The notes under the pieces are model-generated. The model was given only the letters and a program-made list of their open reading frames with translations. It was not told the origin of the DNA and made no database searches. The position numbers and the translations under genes were made by a program. This document shows positions 1 through 12,818 of a DNA stretch of 64,000 bases, one piece after another; the stretch's first letter is position 1; every line of letters begins with the position of its first letter. The stretch spans positions 2,187,501 through 2,251,500 of the forward strand of contig NZ_CP117452.1 of assembly GCF_030687895.1 (NCBI RefSeq). Reading direction: 5' to 3'. Source of the DNA: Pseudomonas sp. FP198. Its GTDB lineage: Bacteria > Pseudomonadota > Gammaproteobacteria > Pseudomonadales > Pseudomonadaceae.

Positions 1-266
1 ATGAAGTCCTGGGGCCAGAAGGTCGCGCCGAAAATGTGGAATTTGCTTTCGGAAAGATCCCAGAGCACTGCCTGGCGACCGTTCCAGTCCAGCCACACCG
101 TGCCGAAGAACAGCAGGAACAGGACGCCGGCACCGCTGATGCGCAGGGTACGAAACAAACCGCTGAAGCTACGGGTGTGGATCAGGTTGTCGGTAGTCCT
201 GGCCCTGATCCTCGTGGGCGCGGGGTCGAAGGTCTGTATCAACTGGGCGGGGATTCTTTCGCTCAT
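1..266 (-). CDS. ccoG: Cytochrome c oxidase accessory protein CcoG (FixG/RdxA), N-terminal part
   Basis: The minus strand reads from an ATG at 266 out of the window, giving about 88 residues of a protein whose family is normally about 470 long, so only the N-terminus is present. Visible are a short cytoplasmic leader (MSERIPAQLIQTFD), a first membrane segment (ISGAGVLFLLFFGTVWLDW) and the sequence KFHIFGATFWPQDF, which is typical of CcoG/FixG just after the first transmembrane helix. The family consists of membrane-bound iron-sulfur proteins that help deliver copper during assembly of cbb3 cytochrome oxidase. The Cys clusters lie outside the window. No ccoNOP genes are visible, so this may be a stand-alone paralogue. 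The plus-strand ORF over the same bases is a shadow. Confidence 0.8.
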   Translation of the reverse strand, partial: MSERIPAQLIQTFDPAPTRIRARTTDNLIHTRSFSGLFRTLRISGAGVLFLLFFGTVWLDWNGRQAVLWDLSESKFHIFGATFWPQDF

Positions 267-420
267 GGTCGGTCGCTCATCAGCCGCTATCTGGCCGGAG
301 CACTATGACCATCGAACTGTTTGCATAACAGACTCAGGTAACGGGATAAAAACCGGATCAGATACCGTGCGGCCCCGGCCCTGCGACACTTTGCTGCACC
401 CCAGCGATGACCGAACAACA

Positions 421-456
421 CTCTGTGGCAAGGGGGCAAGCTCCCTTGCCACAGAG
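421..456. repeat. REP-like palindrome between ccoG and the DUF3203-like gene
   Basis: Near-perfect inverted repeat with arms CTCTGTGGCAAGGG and CCCTTGCCACAGAG, lying just past the stop of the minus-strand gene at 460-693. It resembles the GTGGCGAGGGAGC-type palindromes found elsewhere in the window. It may also act as a transcript end, but there is no T run. Confidence 0.6.
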
Positions 457-459
457 GGT

Positions 460-693
460 TCAAACCACCGAGTCGCTATCAGTCGCCTTGAGGTTTTGCC
501 GTCCGTCAGCCGCCCCGGCCACGGTCAGCGCATCCACTTCCGCCTCGGTCAGGTAGACCCGCCCGCCATTAAGCTCCACGGCTGACATGGCCTTGTCTGG
601 GTCGGTGATGATCGTCAGTTCGCTCGCGGGCCGCTGCTCCTGGCCTTTGGGGGTGTCGAAGTAACAGATCTGGTGATCGATGCGCACAGCCAT
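460..693 (-). CDS. Small conserved protein, DUF3203-like
   Basis: 77-residue acidic protein with no signal peptide or membrane segment. It contains the phrase ITDPDKAMSAVELNGGRVYL, then LTEAEVDALTVAGAADGRQ. From memory this pattern matches the Pseudomonas-specific family DUF3203, whose function is unknown. The start is supported by a strong ribosome-binding site (GGAAGGAGT) ending 6 bases upstream of the ATG at 693. It stands alone between ccoG and a divergently read MgtC-type gene. Family assignment is by eye; that it is a real gene rests on the ribosome-binding site and the non-random composition. Confidence 0.7.
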   Translation of the reverse strand: MAVRIDHQICYFDTPKGQEQRPASELTIITDPDKAMSAVELNGGRVYLTEAEVDALTVAGAADGRQNLKATDSDSVV

Positions 694-829
694 GGTGATA
701 CTCCTTCCTTCAATGTCTGAACGTTAGGTGTCATGCCACCAGCAGGGTTCGTTGCGGCTGATCAGCGGTCGGTCGCACGTCTCGCATCGCTTGTGGTCCA
801 TCATTTATCGAGTGAAGAGAGGAAGGTCC

Positions 830-1330
830 ATGGAATCCTGGTGGGATGAAGTCTGGATAACCCTGCAAGCTGAATTCGCCGACATCACCGATACCGAGCA
901 GATGACACGGGTGACGGTACGCCTGGTGATGGCTGCACTGCTGGGAGGCATCCTGGGATTCGAGCGTGAGCACAAGGGCAAGGCCGCCGGCGTGCGCACC
1001 CATATGCTGGTGGCGCTGGGCGCTGCGCTGTTCGTGCTGGTGCCGCAGATGTCCGGTTCCCAGGCCGACGCGATGAGCCGGGTGATCCAAGGCGTCGTCG
1101 CCGGCATTGGCTTCCTCGGCGCCGGCACCATCCTGAAAAACGACAATGGCGACGAAAGCCACGTAAAAGGCCTGACCACCGCCGCCGGCCTGTGGATGAC
1201 CGCCGCCATCGGCGTTGCCGCCGGATTGGGCCGCGAAGCGACAGCGGTGCTCAGTACGGTGCTGGCGCTGGCGATTTTCAGTGTGATGCCGATGATTGTT
1301 CGCGCGTTGGAGAAAAACGAAAAGTTGTAA
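830..1330 (+). CDS. MgtC/SapB family membrane protein
   Basis: 166-residue, mostly hydrophobic protein. The family signature is clear: VRLVMAALLGGILGFEREHK, then AAGVRTHMLVALGAALF, GVVAGIGFLGAGTILK and GLTTAAGLWMTAAIGVAAG. This gives four to five predicted transmembrane helices in the inner membrane. MgtC proteins are linked to survival at low magnesium, to acid and to F1Fo-ATPase modulation in Salmonella and mycobacteria. This one has only the membrane domain and lacks the cytoplasmic C-terminal ACT-like domain of the longer (about 230-residue) MgtC proteins, so it is closer to the short SapB/YhiD type. The ATG at 830 is preferred over an in-frame ATG at 728 because GAGGAAGG lies just upstream and the extra 34 residues look non-coding. 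Confidence 0.88.
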   Translation: MESWWDEVWITLQAEFADITDTEQMTRVTVRLVMAALLGGILGFEREHKGKAAGVRTHMLVALGAALFVLVPQMSGSQADAMSRVIQGVVAGIGFLGAGTILKNDNGDESHVKGLTTAAGLWMTAAIGVAAGLGREATAVLSTVLALAIFSVMPMIVRALEKNEKL

Positions 1331-1358
1331 CCATTCGCCCGGACGGGGCATGGAATCC

Positions 1359-1448
1359 TGTGGGAGCGAGCCTGCTCGCGAAGGCGGAGTAATCAGCACC
1401 ACCTATGCTGACTGGCACGGCGCTTTCGCGAGCAGGCTCGCTCCCACA
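1359..1448. repeat. REP pair (convergent palindromes)
   Basis: Two REP units in inverted orientation, TGTGGGAGCGAGCCTGCTCG...and its complement...CGAGCAGGCTCGCTCCCACA, about 30 bases apart. It follows the MgtC-type gene. The same unit recurs at least ten times in this window, always between genes. Confidence 0.9.
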
Positions 1449-1470
1449 GGTTTATCACTGATCTGTCGAA

Positions 1471-1635
1471 TCAAGCCCGCTCTGGCGGCGCCTCGCTCGG
1501 CGGATCGCCCAATGGCGGTTGCGGGTCCAGCGGTGGGTCTTTCTCTGGAATCGGTTCGGGATCCGGACCGGGTGGCGGCAGGGTCGGGTCGTCGATGTTC
1601 GGATCGGGTGTTTCGGCCGGGATGGGAATGGTCAT
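1471..1635 (-). CDS. Small proline- and aspartate-rich protein (54 residues)
   Basis: A short minus-strand gene starting MTIPIPAETPDPNIDDPTL and continuing with many PP, DP and EP pairs to the end (..SEAPPERA). Nearly half of the residues are proline, so it must be extended and unstructured. The ATG at 1635 has a good Shine-Dalgarno sequence (CGGAGG, 9 bases upstream). I recall similar proline-rich 50-60 residue proteins from other Pseudomonas genomes, but their function is unknown. It is short enough to be missed by length cut-offs; the other reading frames here lack a ribosome-binding site. Confidence 0.65.
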   Translation of the reverse strand: MTIPIPAETPDPNIDDPTLPPPGPDPEPIPEKDPPLDPQPPLGDPPSEAPPERA

Positions 1636-1844
1636 TCGATCGGGCCTCCGGGGCGGATGTGGCTTGAGTCGTGCTTGTCTGGTTGACCATGGCCCGACGG
1701 GTTTGATTCCCCGCTGCCGACCAGTAAATCGCGCTGAACTTTTGGTCGCCGGTCCGGTTCGGAGCTTAAGTGAGTTAAATCAGGGACCCATTGGGCCTTT
1801 ACCGCCACAAGCGCGTCCATGGGGCGTAGAAGGAGCGATGCTCG

Positions 1845-3842
1845 ATGACTGCCGAACAGCCGACTGACCTGGTGTACAACCCGCATCTGCCGTTGTCCCA
1901 GGCCTTGTTATTGCCACGTATTGCGATTGAAAACACCATGCCGGTGATCGATGGCGGACAGTTTGCCGCCAAGGCCCTGGCCGGACGGGACGTGACGGTG
2001 ACCAGCAAGGTGTTTGCCGATGGCCACGATAAGTTGGCTGTGCGGATCCGCTGGCGTGCGCTGGAAGACGATATCTGGAACAGCGAAGTGATGACCGAGC
2101 TGGGCAACAACAGCTGGCGCGGTCAATTTAATGTACCGGCCGTCGGCCGCTACGTGTTTTGCATCGAGGCCTGGTTCGATCAGTTCGCCAGCTTCCGCTA
2201 CGAACTGGAAAAGAAATTCGCCGCCGGGGTCCCCATCAGCCTGGAGCTGCAGGAGGGTCGCAATCATGTGCAACAGGCTGCCGAGCGCAGCGATGGCGAA
2301 TTGAGCGAACAGCTGGCCGCGTTGCACCACCAGCTTTCGAGCCTGTTGCCGGAAGAACAGGTCGCCTTGTTCCTTGAACCGCGCAGTGCGGACCTGATGT
2401 CGCTGGCCGACCATCGGCCTTACCTGAGCATCAGTCCCGAATATCCGCTTGACGTGGAACGCGAACGGGCCGAGTTCGCCAGTTGGTATGAACTGTTCCC
2501 CCGTTCGATCACTGATGATGCCAGCCGCCACGGCACCTTCAACGACGTGCATTCGCGCCTGGCGGTGATCCAGGACATGGGTTTCGACGTGCTGTACTTC
2601 CCGCCGATCCACCCGATCGGCCGTAGTTTCCGCAAAGGTCCGAACAACTCCCTGACCGCCGGTCCCGACGATCCGGGCAGCCCTTACGCCATTGGCAGCG
2701 AGGAGGGCGGGCACGAGGCGATTCACCCGCAGTTGGGCACGCGCGAGGATTTCCGCCGTCTGGTGGCCGCCGCAGCCGATCACGGCCTGGAGATCGCCCT
2801 CGACTTCGCCATCCAGTGTTCCCAGGACCACCCCTGGCTCAAGCAGCATCCGGGCTGGTTCAGCTGGCGGCCGGACGGCACGATCAAATACGCGGAGAAC
2901 CCGCCGAAAAAATACCAGGACATCGTCAACGTCGATTTCTATGCCGCCGATGCGATTCCGAGCCTGTGGACCGAGCTGCGCGACATTGTGGTGGGCTGGG
3001 TCAACGAGGGCGTGAAGATATTCCGCGTCGACAATCCTCACACCAAGCCGTTGCCGTTCTGGCAGTGGCTGATCGCCGATGTGCGCGCGCAGTACCCCGA
3101 CGTGATGTTCCTGGCGGAAGCCTTCACCACGCCGGCGATGATGGCGCGGCTCGGCAAGGTCGGTTATTCCCAGAGCTACACCTACTTCACCTGGCGCAAC
3201 ACCAAGGCCGAACTGGCGACCTATTTCACCGAGCTCAATGAGTCGCCCTTGCGCGAATGCTACCGGCCGAATTTTTTCGTCAATACACCGGATATCAACC
3301 CGGCGTTCCTTCACGAGTCGGGGCGCGCCGGTTTTCTCATTCGCGCCGCGCTGGCGACCATGGGGTCGGGCCTGTGGGGCATGTATTCGGGCTTCGAGCT
3401 TTGCGAATCGGCAGCGGTGCCAGGCAAGGAGGAGTACCTCGATTCGGAGAAGTACGAAATCCGGCCACGGGATTTCACTGCGCCCGGCAACATCATCGCC
3501 GAGATCGCCCAGCTCAACCGTATTCGCCGCCAGAACCCGGCGCTGCATACGCACCTGGGCCTGAAGATCTAAAACGCCTGGAACGACAACATCCTGTACT
3601 TCGGCAAGCGCACGCCGGATGGCAGCAACTTCATCCTGGTGGCGGTGAGCCTCGATCCGCACAACGTCCAGGAAGCCAATTTCGAATTACCGTTGTGGGA
3701 AATGGGCCTGCCGGACGATGCCCAGACCCAGGGCGAGGATTTGATGAACGGCCACCGCTGGACCTGGTACGGCAAGTACCAGTTCATGCGGATCGACCCG
3801 GCATACCAGCCGTTCGGGATCTGGCGGATCAGCGTGGGGTGA
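1845..3842 (+). pseudogene. glgE: Alpha-1,4-glucan:maltose-1-phosphate maltosyltransferase GlgE, interrupted by an in-frame TAA
   Basis: GlgE adds maltosyl units from maltose-1-phosphate to growing alpha-glucan (GH13_3 family). The frame opens at ATG 1845 and reads through the N-terminal domain and the catalytic barrel. The nucleophile is D396 (IFRVDNPHTK) and the acid/base E425 (FLAEAF), matching the spacing of Streptomyces GlgE. At codon 576 (3570-3572) the frame meets TAA, where homologues have Tyr (..LKI-stop-NAWNDNILYFGKRT). Coding then continues in the same frame to TGA at 3840-3842 (..YQPFGIWRISVG). Uninterrupted, the protein would be 665 residues, the family's usual length. The stop removes about 90 residues of C-terminal beta domain. 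It is a single-base nonsense change (TAC or TAT to TAA), either a recent mutation or a sequencing error. The downstream partners treS-mak and glgB are intact. Confidence 0.9.
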
Positions 3843-3870
3843 GGCGTAAGCGATTTCAGTGATCGCTCTT

Positions 3871-3980
3871 GTGGCGAGGGAGCTGCTCCCGCTTGACCGG
3901 GCTGGCGCTCCAGTGCGAAGCGCTCATCGCCTTTTTTTGGGGCCGCTACGCAGCCCAGCGGGAGCAAGCTCCCTCGCCAC
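3871..3980. repeat. Long palindromic repeat, GTGGCGAGGGAGC family
   Basis: Inverted arms GTGGCGAGGGAGCTGCTCCCGCT and its complement at 3951-3980 enclose about 60 bases containing GCTGGCGCTCCAGTGCGAAGCG. It lies in the glgE-treS gap, so the operon transcript would carry this hairpin. The family recurs at 13763-13883 and 50158-50284. Confidence 0.8.
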
Positions 3981-4032
3981 GTAGATATCGCCAGCCAGCC
4001 CAACGGTTCTATCGAATTTTCAGGAGTTGCAA

Positions 4033-7377
<3,345 letters not shown>

Positions 7378-7388
7378 TGGAGAGAATC

Positions 7389-9623
7389 ATGAGCGTCTCG
7401 AACAAGGAAACCCAGGGGCAGGCCAAAGAGGCATTGTTGCCGGCCCCCCATGACATCGACGCGCTGGTGCGCGCCGAACACCATGACCCGTTCTCGATCC
7501 TGGGCCCGCATGGCGACGGGGCGGGCGGGCAATTCATTCGCGCGTATCTGCCCGGTGCGTTGAGCGTGCATGTGCTGGCCCGTGACGGCGGCGAACAGCT
7601 GGGCGAGTTGCAGGCCACCGAAACGCCGGGCCTGTTCGTCGGCCATTTCGACCGCGCACAGCCGTACCTGCTGCGCACCCGTTGGGCGGGCGGCGAGCAG
7701 GTTGCCGAAGATCCCTACAGCTTCGGCCCGCTGCTGGGGGAAATGGATCTTTACCTGTTCGCCGAGGGCAATCACCGCGACCTCAGCGCGTGCCTCGGTG
7801 CGCAACTGAAGACGGTCGATGGCATCGACGGTGTGCGCTTCGCGGTCTGGGCGCCGAACGCGCGCCGGGTGTCGGTGGTGGGCGACTTCAACGTCTGGGA
7901 CGGGCGCCGGCATCCAATGCGCATCCGTTATCCGTCCGGCGTGTGGGAGATATTCATCCCGCGGCTGGGTCCGGGTGAAGGCTACAAATACGAAATCCTC
8001 GGCGCCCACGGCATCCTGCCGCTCAAGGCCGACCCGGTGGCCCTGGCCACCCAGATGCCCCCGGATACGGCATCCAAGGTCGCCGCGCCGTTGAAAATCG
8101 AGTGGCAAGACGACGAGTGGATGCAAAGCCGCCGCGAGCGCCAGCTACCCGGCGCGCCGCTGTCGATCTACGAGTTGCACGCCGGTTCCTGGCAGTGCGA
8201 AATCGACGAGGCGGGGGAGGTTTCCCGGCAGTACAACTGGCATGAAATGGCCGAGCGGCTGATTCCCTACGTCAAGGACCTGGGCTTCACCCACATCGAA
8301 CTGATGCCAATCATGGAACACCCGTTTGGCGGCTCGTGGGGCTATCAACCGCTGTCGCAATTTGCCCCGACCGCACGTTTCGGTTCGCCCGATGACTTCG
8401 CCGCGTTCGTCAACGCCTGCCACCAGGCAAATATCGGCGTGATCCTCGACTGGGTGCCAGCGCATTTCCCGACCGATACCCACGGCCTGGCTCAATTCGA
8501 CGGGACCGCGCTGTATGAATACGGCAACCCGCTGGAAGGCTTCCACCAGGATTGGGACACGCTGATCTACAACCTCGGGCGCACCGAAGTCCATGGGTTC
8601 ATGCTGGCCTCGGCGTTGCATTGGCTCAAGCATTTCCACGTCGACGGCCTGCGGGTCGATGCGGTGGCCTCGATGCTCTATCGCGACTATTCGCGCAAGG
8701 CCGGCGAGTGGGTGCCCAATCGCCACGGCGGACGGGAGAACCTCGAGGCCATCGATTTCCTGCGCCACCTCAACGACGTGGTTGCACTGGAGACGCCCGG
8801 CGCGCTGGTGATTGCCGAGGAGTCCACGGCGTGGCCGGGTGTCAGCCAGAGCACGCAGCAAGGCGGCCTGGGTTTCGCCTACAAATGGAACATGGGCTGG
8901 ATGCACGATTCGCTGCATTACATCCAGCAGGACCCGGTGTACCGTGCTCATCACCACAATGAATTGAGCTTTGGCCTGGTTTACGCCTGGTCCGAGCGTT
9001 TTGTCTTGCCGATTTCCCATGACGAAGTGGTCCACGGCAAACGCTCGCTGATCGACAAGATGCCCGGTGACCGCTGGCAGAAATTCGCCAACCTGCGCGC
9101 CTACCTGAGCTTCATGTGGGGCCATCCCGGCAAGAAACTGTTGTTCATGGGCTGCGAGTTTGGCCAATGGCGCGAGTGGAACCACGACCAGCAATTGGAC
9201 TGGTACCTGCTGCAATACCCCGAGCACCGGGGCGTGCAGAAGCTGGTGAGCGACCTGAACCGGCTCTATCGCGAAGAACCGGCGCTGCACGACCAGGACG
9301 ATGCGCCGCAAGGCTTCCAATGGCTGATTGGGGACGACGCAGTCAACAGCGTCTATGCGTGGTTGCGCTGGAGCAAGGATGGCCGGCCGGTGCTGGTGGT
9401 CGCCAACTTCACGCCGGTGCCGCGCGAGGCGTATCGGGTCGGCGTGCCGTTTGGCGGACGCTGGGTGGAATTGCTCAACAGCGACGCCGACACCTATGCC
9501 GGTTCCAACTATGGCAATGGCGGCGGCGCCTCCACCGAGGCGATCCCCAGCCATGGCCAGGCGCTGTCGCTGGAACTGAACCTGCCGCCGCTGGCAGTGC
9601 TGATCCTGCGACCGGAGGGGTAG
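7389..9623 (+). CDS. glgB: 1,4-alpha-glucan branching enzyme GlgB
   Basis: 744-residue GH13 branching enzyme that makes alpha-1,6 branches in glycogen-like glucan. An N-terminal pair of CBM48-type domains ([14 protein letters not shown] near 30; [18 protein letters not shown] near 150) precedes the barrel. Catalytic residues are D424 ([13 protein letters not shown]), E477 ([10 protein letters not shown]) and the HDEVVHGK motif. The ATG at 7389 is preferred because GGAGAG is spaced just before it; the gene starts 11 bases after the treS-mak stop, so the two are surely co-transcribed. Together with glgE and treS-mak this forms the GlgE pathway of glucan synthesis known in P. aeruginosa PA2151-PA2153. 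Length and motifs are complete. Confidence 0.97.
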   Translation: MSVSNKETQGQAKEALLPAPHDIDALVRAEHHDPFSILGPHGDGAGGQFIRAYLPGALSVHVLARDGGEQLGELQATETPGLFVGHFDRAQPYLLRTRWAGGEQVAEDPYSFGPLLGEMDLYLFAEGNHRDLSACLGAQLKTVDGIDGVRFAVWAPNARRVSVVGDFNVWDGRRHPMRIRYPSGVWEIFIPRLGPGEGYKYEILGAHGILPLKADPVALATQMPPDTASKVAAPLKIEWQDDEWMQSRRERQLPGAPLSIYELHAGSWQCEIDEAGEVSRQYNWHEMAERLIPYVKDLGFTHIELMPIMEHPFGGSWGYQPLSQFAPTARFGSPDDFAAFVNACHQANIGVILDWVPAHFPTDTHGLAQFDGTALYEYGNPLEGFHQDWDTLIYNLGRTEVHGFMLASALHWLKHFHVDGLRVDAVASMLYRDYSRKAGEWVPNRHGGRENLEAIDFLRHLNDVVALETPGALVIAEESTAWPGVSQSTQQGGLGFAYKWNMGWMHDSLHYIQQDPVYRAHHHNELSFGLVYAWSERFVLPISHDEVVHGKRSLIDKMPGDRWQKFANLRAYLSFMWGHPGKKLLFMGCEFGQWREWNHDQQLDWYLLQYPEHRGVQKLVSDLNRLYREEPALHDQDDAPQGFQWLIGDDAVNSVYAWLRWSKDGRPVLVVANFTPVPREAYRVGVPFGGRWVELLNSDADTYAGSNYGNGGGASTEAIPSHGQALSLELNLPPLAVLILRPEG

Positions 9624-9654
9624 GCCCGGATTCATTTGGATCACATTGATCCAA

Positions 9655-9743
9655 TGTGGGAGCGAGCTTGCTCGCGATGGCGGTCAATCAGTCACAAAAG
9701 TGCTGACAGACACTCCGCTATCGCGAGCAGGCTCGCTCCCACA
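9655..9743. repeat. REP pair
   Basis: TGTGGGAGCGAGCTTGCTCG and its complement, convergent, about 88 bases overall. It fills the gap between the converging glgB and gudD genes. No separate terminator hairpin with a T run was seen there. Confidence 0.9.
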
Positions 9744-9769
9744 GTGCTGAGCTAAAAGTCCTCAGCCTC

Positions 9770-11113
9770 TCAGCGAACCAGGCACGGCTGCTTGTTGTTG
9801 AACGTCCAGCCCGGGATCAGATACTGCATCGCCACCGAATCATCCCGCGCCCCGAGTCCCATGCCTTTGTACAACTCATGAGCCTTGGCCAACTGGTCCA
9901 TGTCCAGCTCGATCCCCAGCCCCGGTTTCTTCGGCACCTGCACGCAGCCACCGCGGATCTGCAAGGGCGCCTTGGTCAGCCGTTGGCCGTCCTGCCAGAT
10001 CCAGTGAGTGTCGATCGCGGTGATGTCGCCCGGCGCGGCGGCCGCGACGTGGGTAAACATCGCCAGGGAAATATCGAAGTGGTTGTTGGAGTGAGAGCCC
10101 CAGGTCAGGCCCCATTCATTGCACATTTGCGCCACCCGCACCGAACCCTGCATCGTCCAGAAATGTGGGTCCGCCAAGGGAATGTCGACCGACTGCAACG
10201 TAATCGCGTGTCCCATTTCGCGCCAGTCGGTGGCGATCATGTTGGTGGCGGTCTTGAGGCCCGTGGCGCGACGGAATTCGGCCATGACTTCACGACCCGA
10301 ATAACCATTCTCGGCACCGCAAGGGTCTTCGGCATAGGCCAGCACCTTGTGCTGGTCACGGCACAGGCGGATGGCCTCCTTGAGTGACCAGGCGCCGTTC
10401 GGGTCCAGGGTGATGCGTGCCTGGGGGAAACGCTCGGCCAAGGCCGTCACCGCTTCGATCTCTTCATCGCCCCTGAGCACGCCGCCCTTGAGCTTGAAAT
10501 CCTCGAAGCCATAGTGCGCGTGGGCCGCCTCGGCCAGACGCACCACCGCGTCAGCATCCAGGGCTTTTTCGTGGCGCACGCGGAACCAGTCGGTTTCAGC
10601 CTGCGGTTCGCTGCGGTAGGGCAGGTCGGTTTGCTGGCGATCACCGACGTAGAACAGATAACCCAGCATCTTTACTTCATCGCGCTGCTGGCCTTCGCCA
10701 AGCAGGGCGGCGACCGGCACATCCAGGTGCTGGCCGAGCAGGTCGAGCAACGCCGCTTCCAGGCCGGTGACGGCGTGGATGGTGATACGCAGGTCGAAGG
10801 TCTGCAGGCCGCGACCGCCGGCATCACGATCGGCAAAGGCCTGGCGTACGCTGTTGAGGATTTTCTGGTAGGTGCCGATGGGGCTGCCGACCACCAGTGA
10901 GCGAGCATCTTCGAGGGTCTGGCGAATGCGCTCGCCGCCGGGCACTTCGCCCACGCCAGTATGCCCGGCGTTGTCCTTGAGAATCACGATGTTGCGGGTG
11001 AAAAACGGGCCATGGGCACCGCTGAGGTTGAGCAACATGCCGTCGTGACCAGCCACGGGCACGACTTGCATGCTGGTGATGATCGGGGCTTTGCTGGTTT
11101 CTGGAGTAGTCAT
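9770..11113 (-). CDS. gudD: D-glucarate dehydratase
   Basis: 447-residue member of the enolase superfamily, glucarate dehydratase type. It converts D-glucarate to 5-keto-4-deoxy-D-glucarate in the cytoplasm. Visible features: [20 protein letters not shown] near the start, the KxK-type proton-abstracting region [13 protein letters not shown], the metal-site phrase [27 protein letters not shown], and the C-terminal [19 protein letters not shown]. The length equals the usual E. coli GudD (446). It lies 30 bases behind the transporter gudP on the same strand, and a FadR-type regulator is divergent beyond it, so this is a compact glucarate utilisation unit. No garL, garR or kdgD gene for later steps is present in the window. 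Confidence 0.95.
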   Translation of the reverse strand: MTTPETSKAPIITSMQVVPVAGHDGMLLNLSGAHGPFFTRNIVILKDNAGHTGVGEVPGGERIRQTLEDARSLVVGSPIGTYQKILNSVRQAFADRDAGGRGLQTFDLRITIHAVTGLEAALLDLLGQHLDVPVAALLGEGQQRDEVKMLGYLFYVGDRQQTDLPYRSEPQAETDWFRVRHEKALDADAVVRLAEAAHAHYGFEDFKLKGGVLRGDEEIEAVTALAERFPQARITLDPNGAWSLKEAIRLCRDQHKVLAYAEDPCGAENGYSGREVMAEFRRATGLKTATNMIATDWREMGHAITLQSVDIPLADPHFWTMQGSVRVAQMCNEWGLTWGSHSNNHFDISLAMFTHVAAAAPGDITAIDTHWIWQDGQRLTKAPLQIRGGCVQVPKKPGLGIELDMDQLAKAHELYKGMGLGARDDSVAMQYLIPGWTFNNKQPCLVR

Positions 11114-11143
11114 CGTGTACGGATCCTTGAGTTATTGTTGTGG

Positions 11144-12490
11144 TCAGGCGTGACTGGTAGCCGGGTCGGTGGAAGGCTTGAGGGTTTTCGGCTTGGGCGT
11201 ATTGCGCGCGGCAAACACGATGATCGCGGCAATGATCGATGTGGCCGCCAAGCCATAGAGCCCGCCCTGGATCGAGCCGGTGTGCTGCTCAAGCAGGCCG
11301 AAAGTAGTCGGGGCGACGAACCCTCCGAGGTTGCCCACCGAGTTGATCAGCGCGATGACGCCGGCGGCGATCCGGGCGTCCAGGTAGGCCTGGGGGATCG
11401 GCCAGAACAGCGAGGAGGCAGACTTGAAACCCAGGGCCGCGAAGCAGATCGCAACGAAGGCGAAGATCGGCCCGCCAGTGGTGGACATGAACATGCCTGC
11501 CGCAGCGATCAACAGGGCAGCGGCAACCCAGGCCTGCTGGAACTTCCATTTGGCCGACAGCGAGGCGAAGGCGTACATGCCGACGATCGACAGCAACCAG
11601 GGAATCGAATTGAACAGCCCGACCTGAAGGTCACTGAGCTCGCCCATCTTCTTGATGATGCTCGGCAACCAGAAGGTCGCCGCGTAGATCGTCAGTTGGA
11701 TAAAGAAATAGATCAGGCAGAACAGGATGATCTGGCGGTCCTTGAGCAATTGGCCAATCGACAGTTTGATCGGCGTCGCCGCTTCACGGGCCGCCTGTTC
11801 ATCGTCGATGGCCTTGACGAGCGCGTCCTGCTCGTCGCGGCTGAGCCACTTGGCGTCGTGAGGCTTGGAGTCCAGCCAGAACCAGACGAACACACACAGG
11901 CAGACCGAAAACATCCCCTCGATGAAGTACATCCACTGCCAGCCGTGCATGCCCAGGCCGTTGATCTGCAGGAGCAGCCCCGACAGCGGGCCGGAGATCA
12001 GCGAAGCGATCGCCGAGCCGCTGAGGAAAATCGCGATGGCCTTGCCGCGCTCGACGCCGGGCAGCCAACGGGTGAAGTAATAGATCACGCCGGGAAAGAA
12101 ACCGGCTTCGGCCACACCCAGCAGGAAACGCAGGATGTAGAAGTGGGTTTCGTTCTGGATAAAGGCCATGCCTGCCGCCACCAAGCCCCAGGTGAGCATG
12201 ATGCGGGTCAGCCAGATACGGGCGCCGATGCGTTGCAGGAGGATGTTGGACGGGACTTCGAACAGCGCGTAGCCGATGAAGAACAGGCCGGCGCCAAAAC
12301 CATAGGCGGCCGCGCCGATGCCCAGGTCGTGCTCCATATGGGAGCGGACGAAGCCGATGTTCACACGGTCGATGTAGTTGACGATGAACATGATGACGAA
12401 CAGCGACAGGATGTGGCGCTTGACCTTGGATATAGCTGAGGACAGCACCGGATCCGCGCCGGCATCTGCCTTGAGGCTGGATGAGTTCAC
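11144..12490 (-). CDS. gudP: Glucarate/galactarate MFS transporter (GudP/GarP type)
   Basis: About 448-residue, 12-helix major facilitator of the anion:cation symporter group, recognised by VIMFIVNYIDRVNIGFV in helix 1 and GVAEAGFFPGVIYYFTRWLP in helix 4. Such proteins bring D-glucarate or galactarate in with protons; the adjacent gudD makes glucarate the likely substrate. Long loops, as usual for the group, include a charged mid-loop KPHDAKWLSRDEQDALV. The best start is GTG at 12490, with GGGAGA 7 bases upstream; an in-frame GTG at 12505 would add five residues (MGENP) but overlaps that ribosome-binding site. It is the first gene of the gudPD unit and faces a FadR-type regulator with possible operators in between. 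Confidence 0.9.
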   Translation of the reverse strand: MNSSSLKADAGADPVLSSAISKVKRHILSLFVIMFIVNYIDRVNIGFVRSHMEHDLGIGAAAYGFGAGLFFIGYALFEVPSNILLQRIGARIWLTRIMLTWGLVAAGMAFIQNETHFYILRFLLGVAEAGFFPGVIYYFTRWLPGVERGKAIAIFLSGSAIASLISGPLSGLLLQINGLGMHGWQWMYFIEGMFSVCLCVFVWFWLDSKPHDAKWLSRDEQDALVKAIDDEQAAREAATPIKLSIGQLLKDRQIILFCLIYFFIQLTIYAATFWLPSIIKKMGELSDLQVGLFNSIPWLLSIVGMYAFASLSAKWKFQQAWVAAALLIAAAGMFMSTTGGPIFAFVAICFAALGFKSASSLFWPIPQAYLDARIAAGVIALINSVGNLGGFVAPTTFGLLEQHTGSIQGGLYGLAATSIIAAIIVFAARNTPKPKTLKPSTDPATSHA

Positions 12491-12571
12491 TGGATTTTCT
12501 CCCACTCGTTATTTTTATGCGGGGCATCGTGCAGGTGTCGATGTTGATAGACATCATACAAGTTGATTTTT

Positions 12572-12582
12572 TTGTCTGACAA
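12572..12582. promoter_or_regulatory. Candidate operator (gudP-proximal) TTGTCTGACAA
   Basis: Palindrome TTGT-CTG-ACAA about 80 bases upstream of the gudP start. It shares the pattern TTGTCnnACAA with a second site at 12730-12740. A related half-site, ATCATACAA, sits at 12553-12561. GntR/FadR-family dimers bind short palindromes of this size, so these are candidate sites for the adjacent regulator. Confidence 0.45.
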
Positions 12583-12729
12583 GCAGTTTTTGAGCACGAT
12601 TGGATTGGATGTGGTCGATCCTTATGCCGTGTTTGTTGGGTTTTGTGAGAATGTGGCCGGATTGGCCAGGCGTTTGGGCACCCTATGCCTAGTGAGCTTT
12701 CCGGGATTAAACCAGCGTTATATTGGCTG

Positions 12730-12740
12730 TTGTCATACAA
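12730..12740. promoter_or_regulatory. Candidate operator (regulator-proximal) TTGTCATACAA
   Basis: Palindrome TTGT-CAT-ACAA about 80 bases upstream of the FadR-type regulator start. The 10 bases TCATACAAGT here also recur at 12553, next to the gudP-proximal palindrome. This arrangement fits one regulator controlling both divergent transcripts. Confidence 0.45.
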
Positions 12741-12818
12741 GTTTGCCTGCATCCGCAAACAACTCCGACGCGGCGGGTGGTAGGATCGACGAGCCTGTTT
12801 TCAAGGAACCCGTGGCAC

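Noticed and set aside
1..585. 194-codon plus-strand frame at the left edge
   Set aside because: The minus strand of 1-266 encodes a clear CcoG N-terminus, and the rest runs through a REP-like palindrome and the opposite strand of the DUF3203-like gene.
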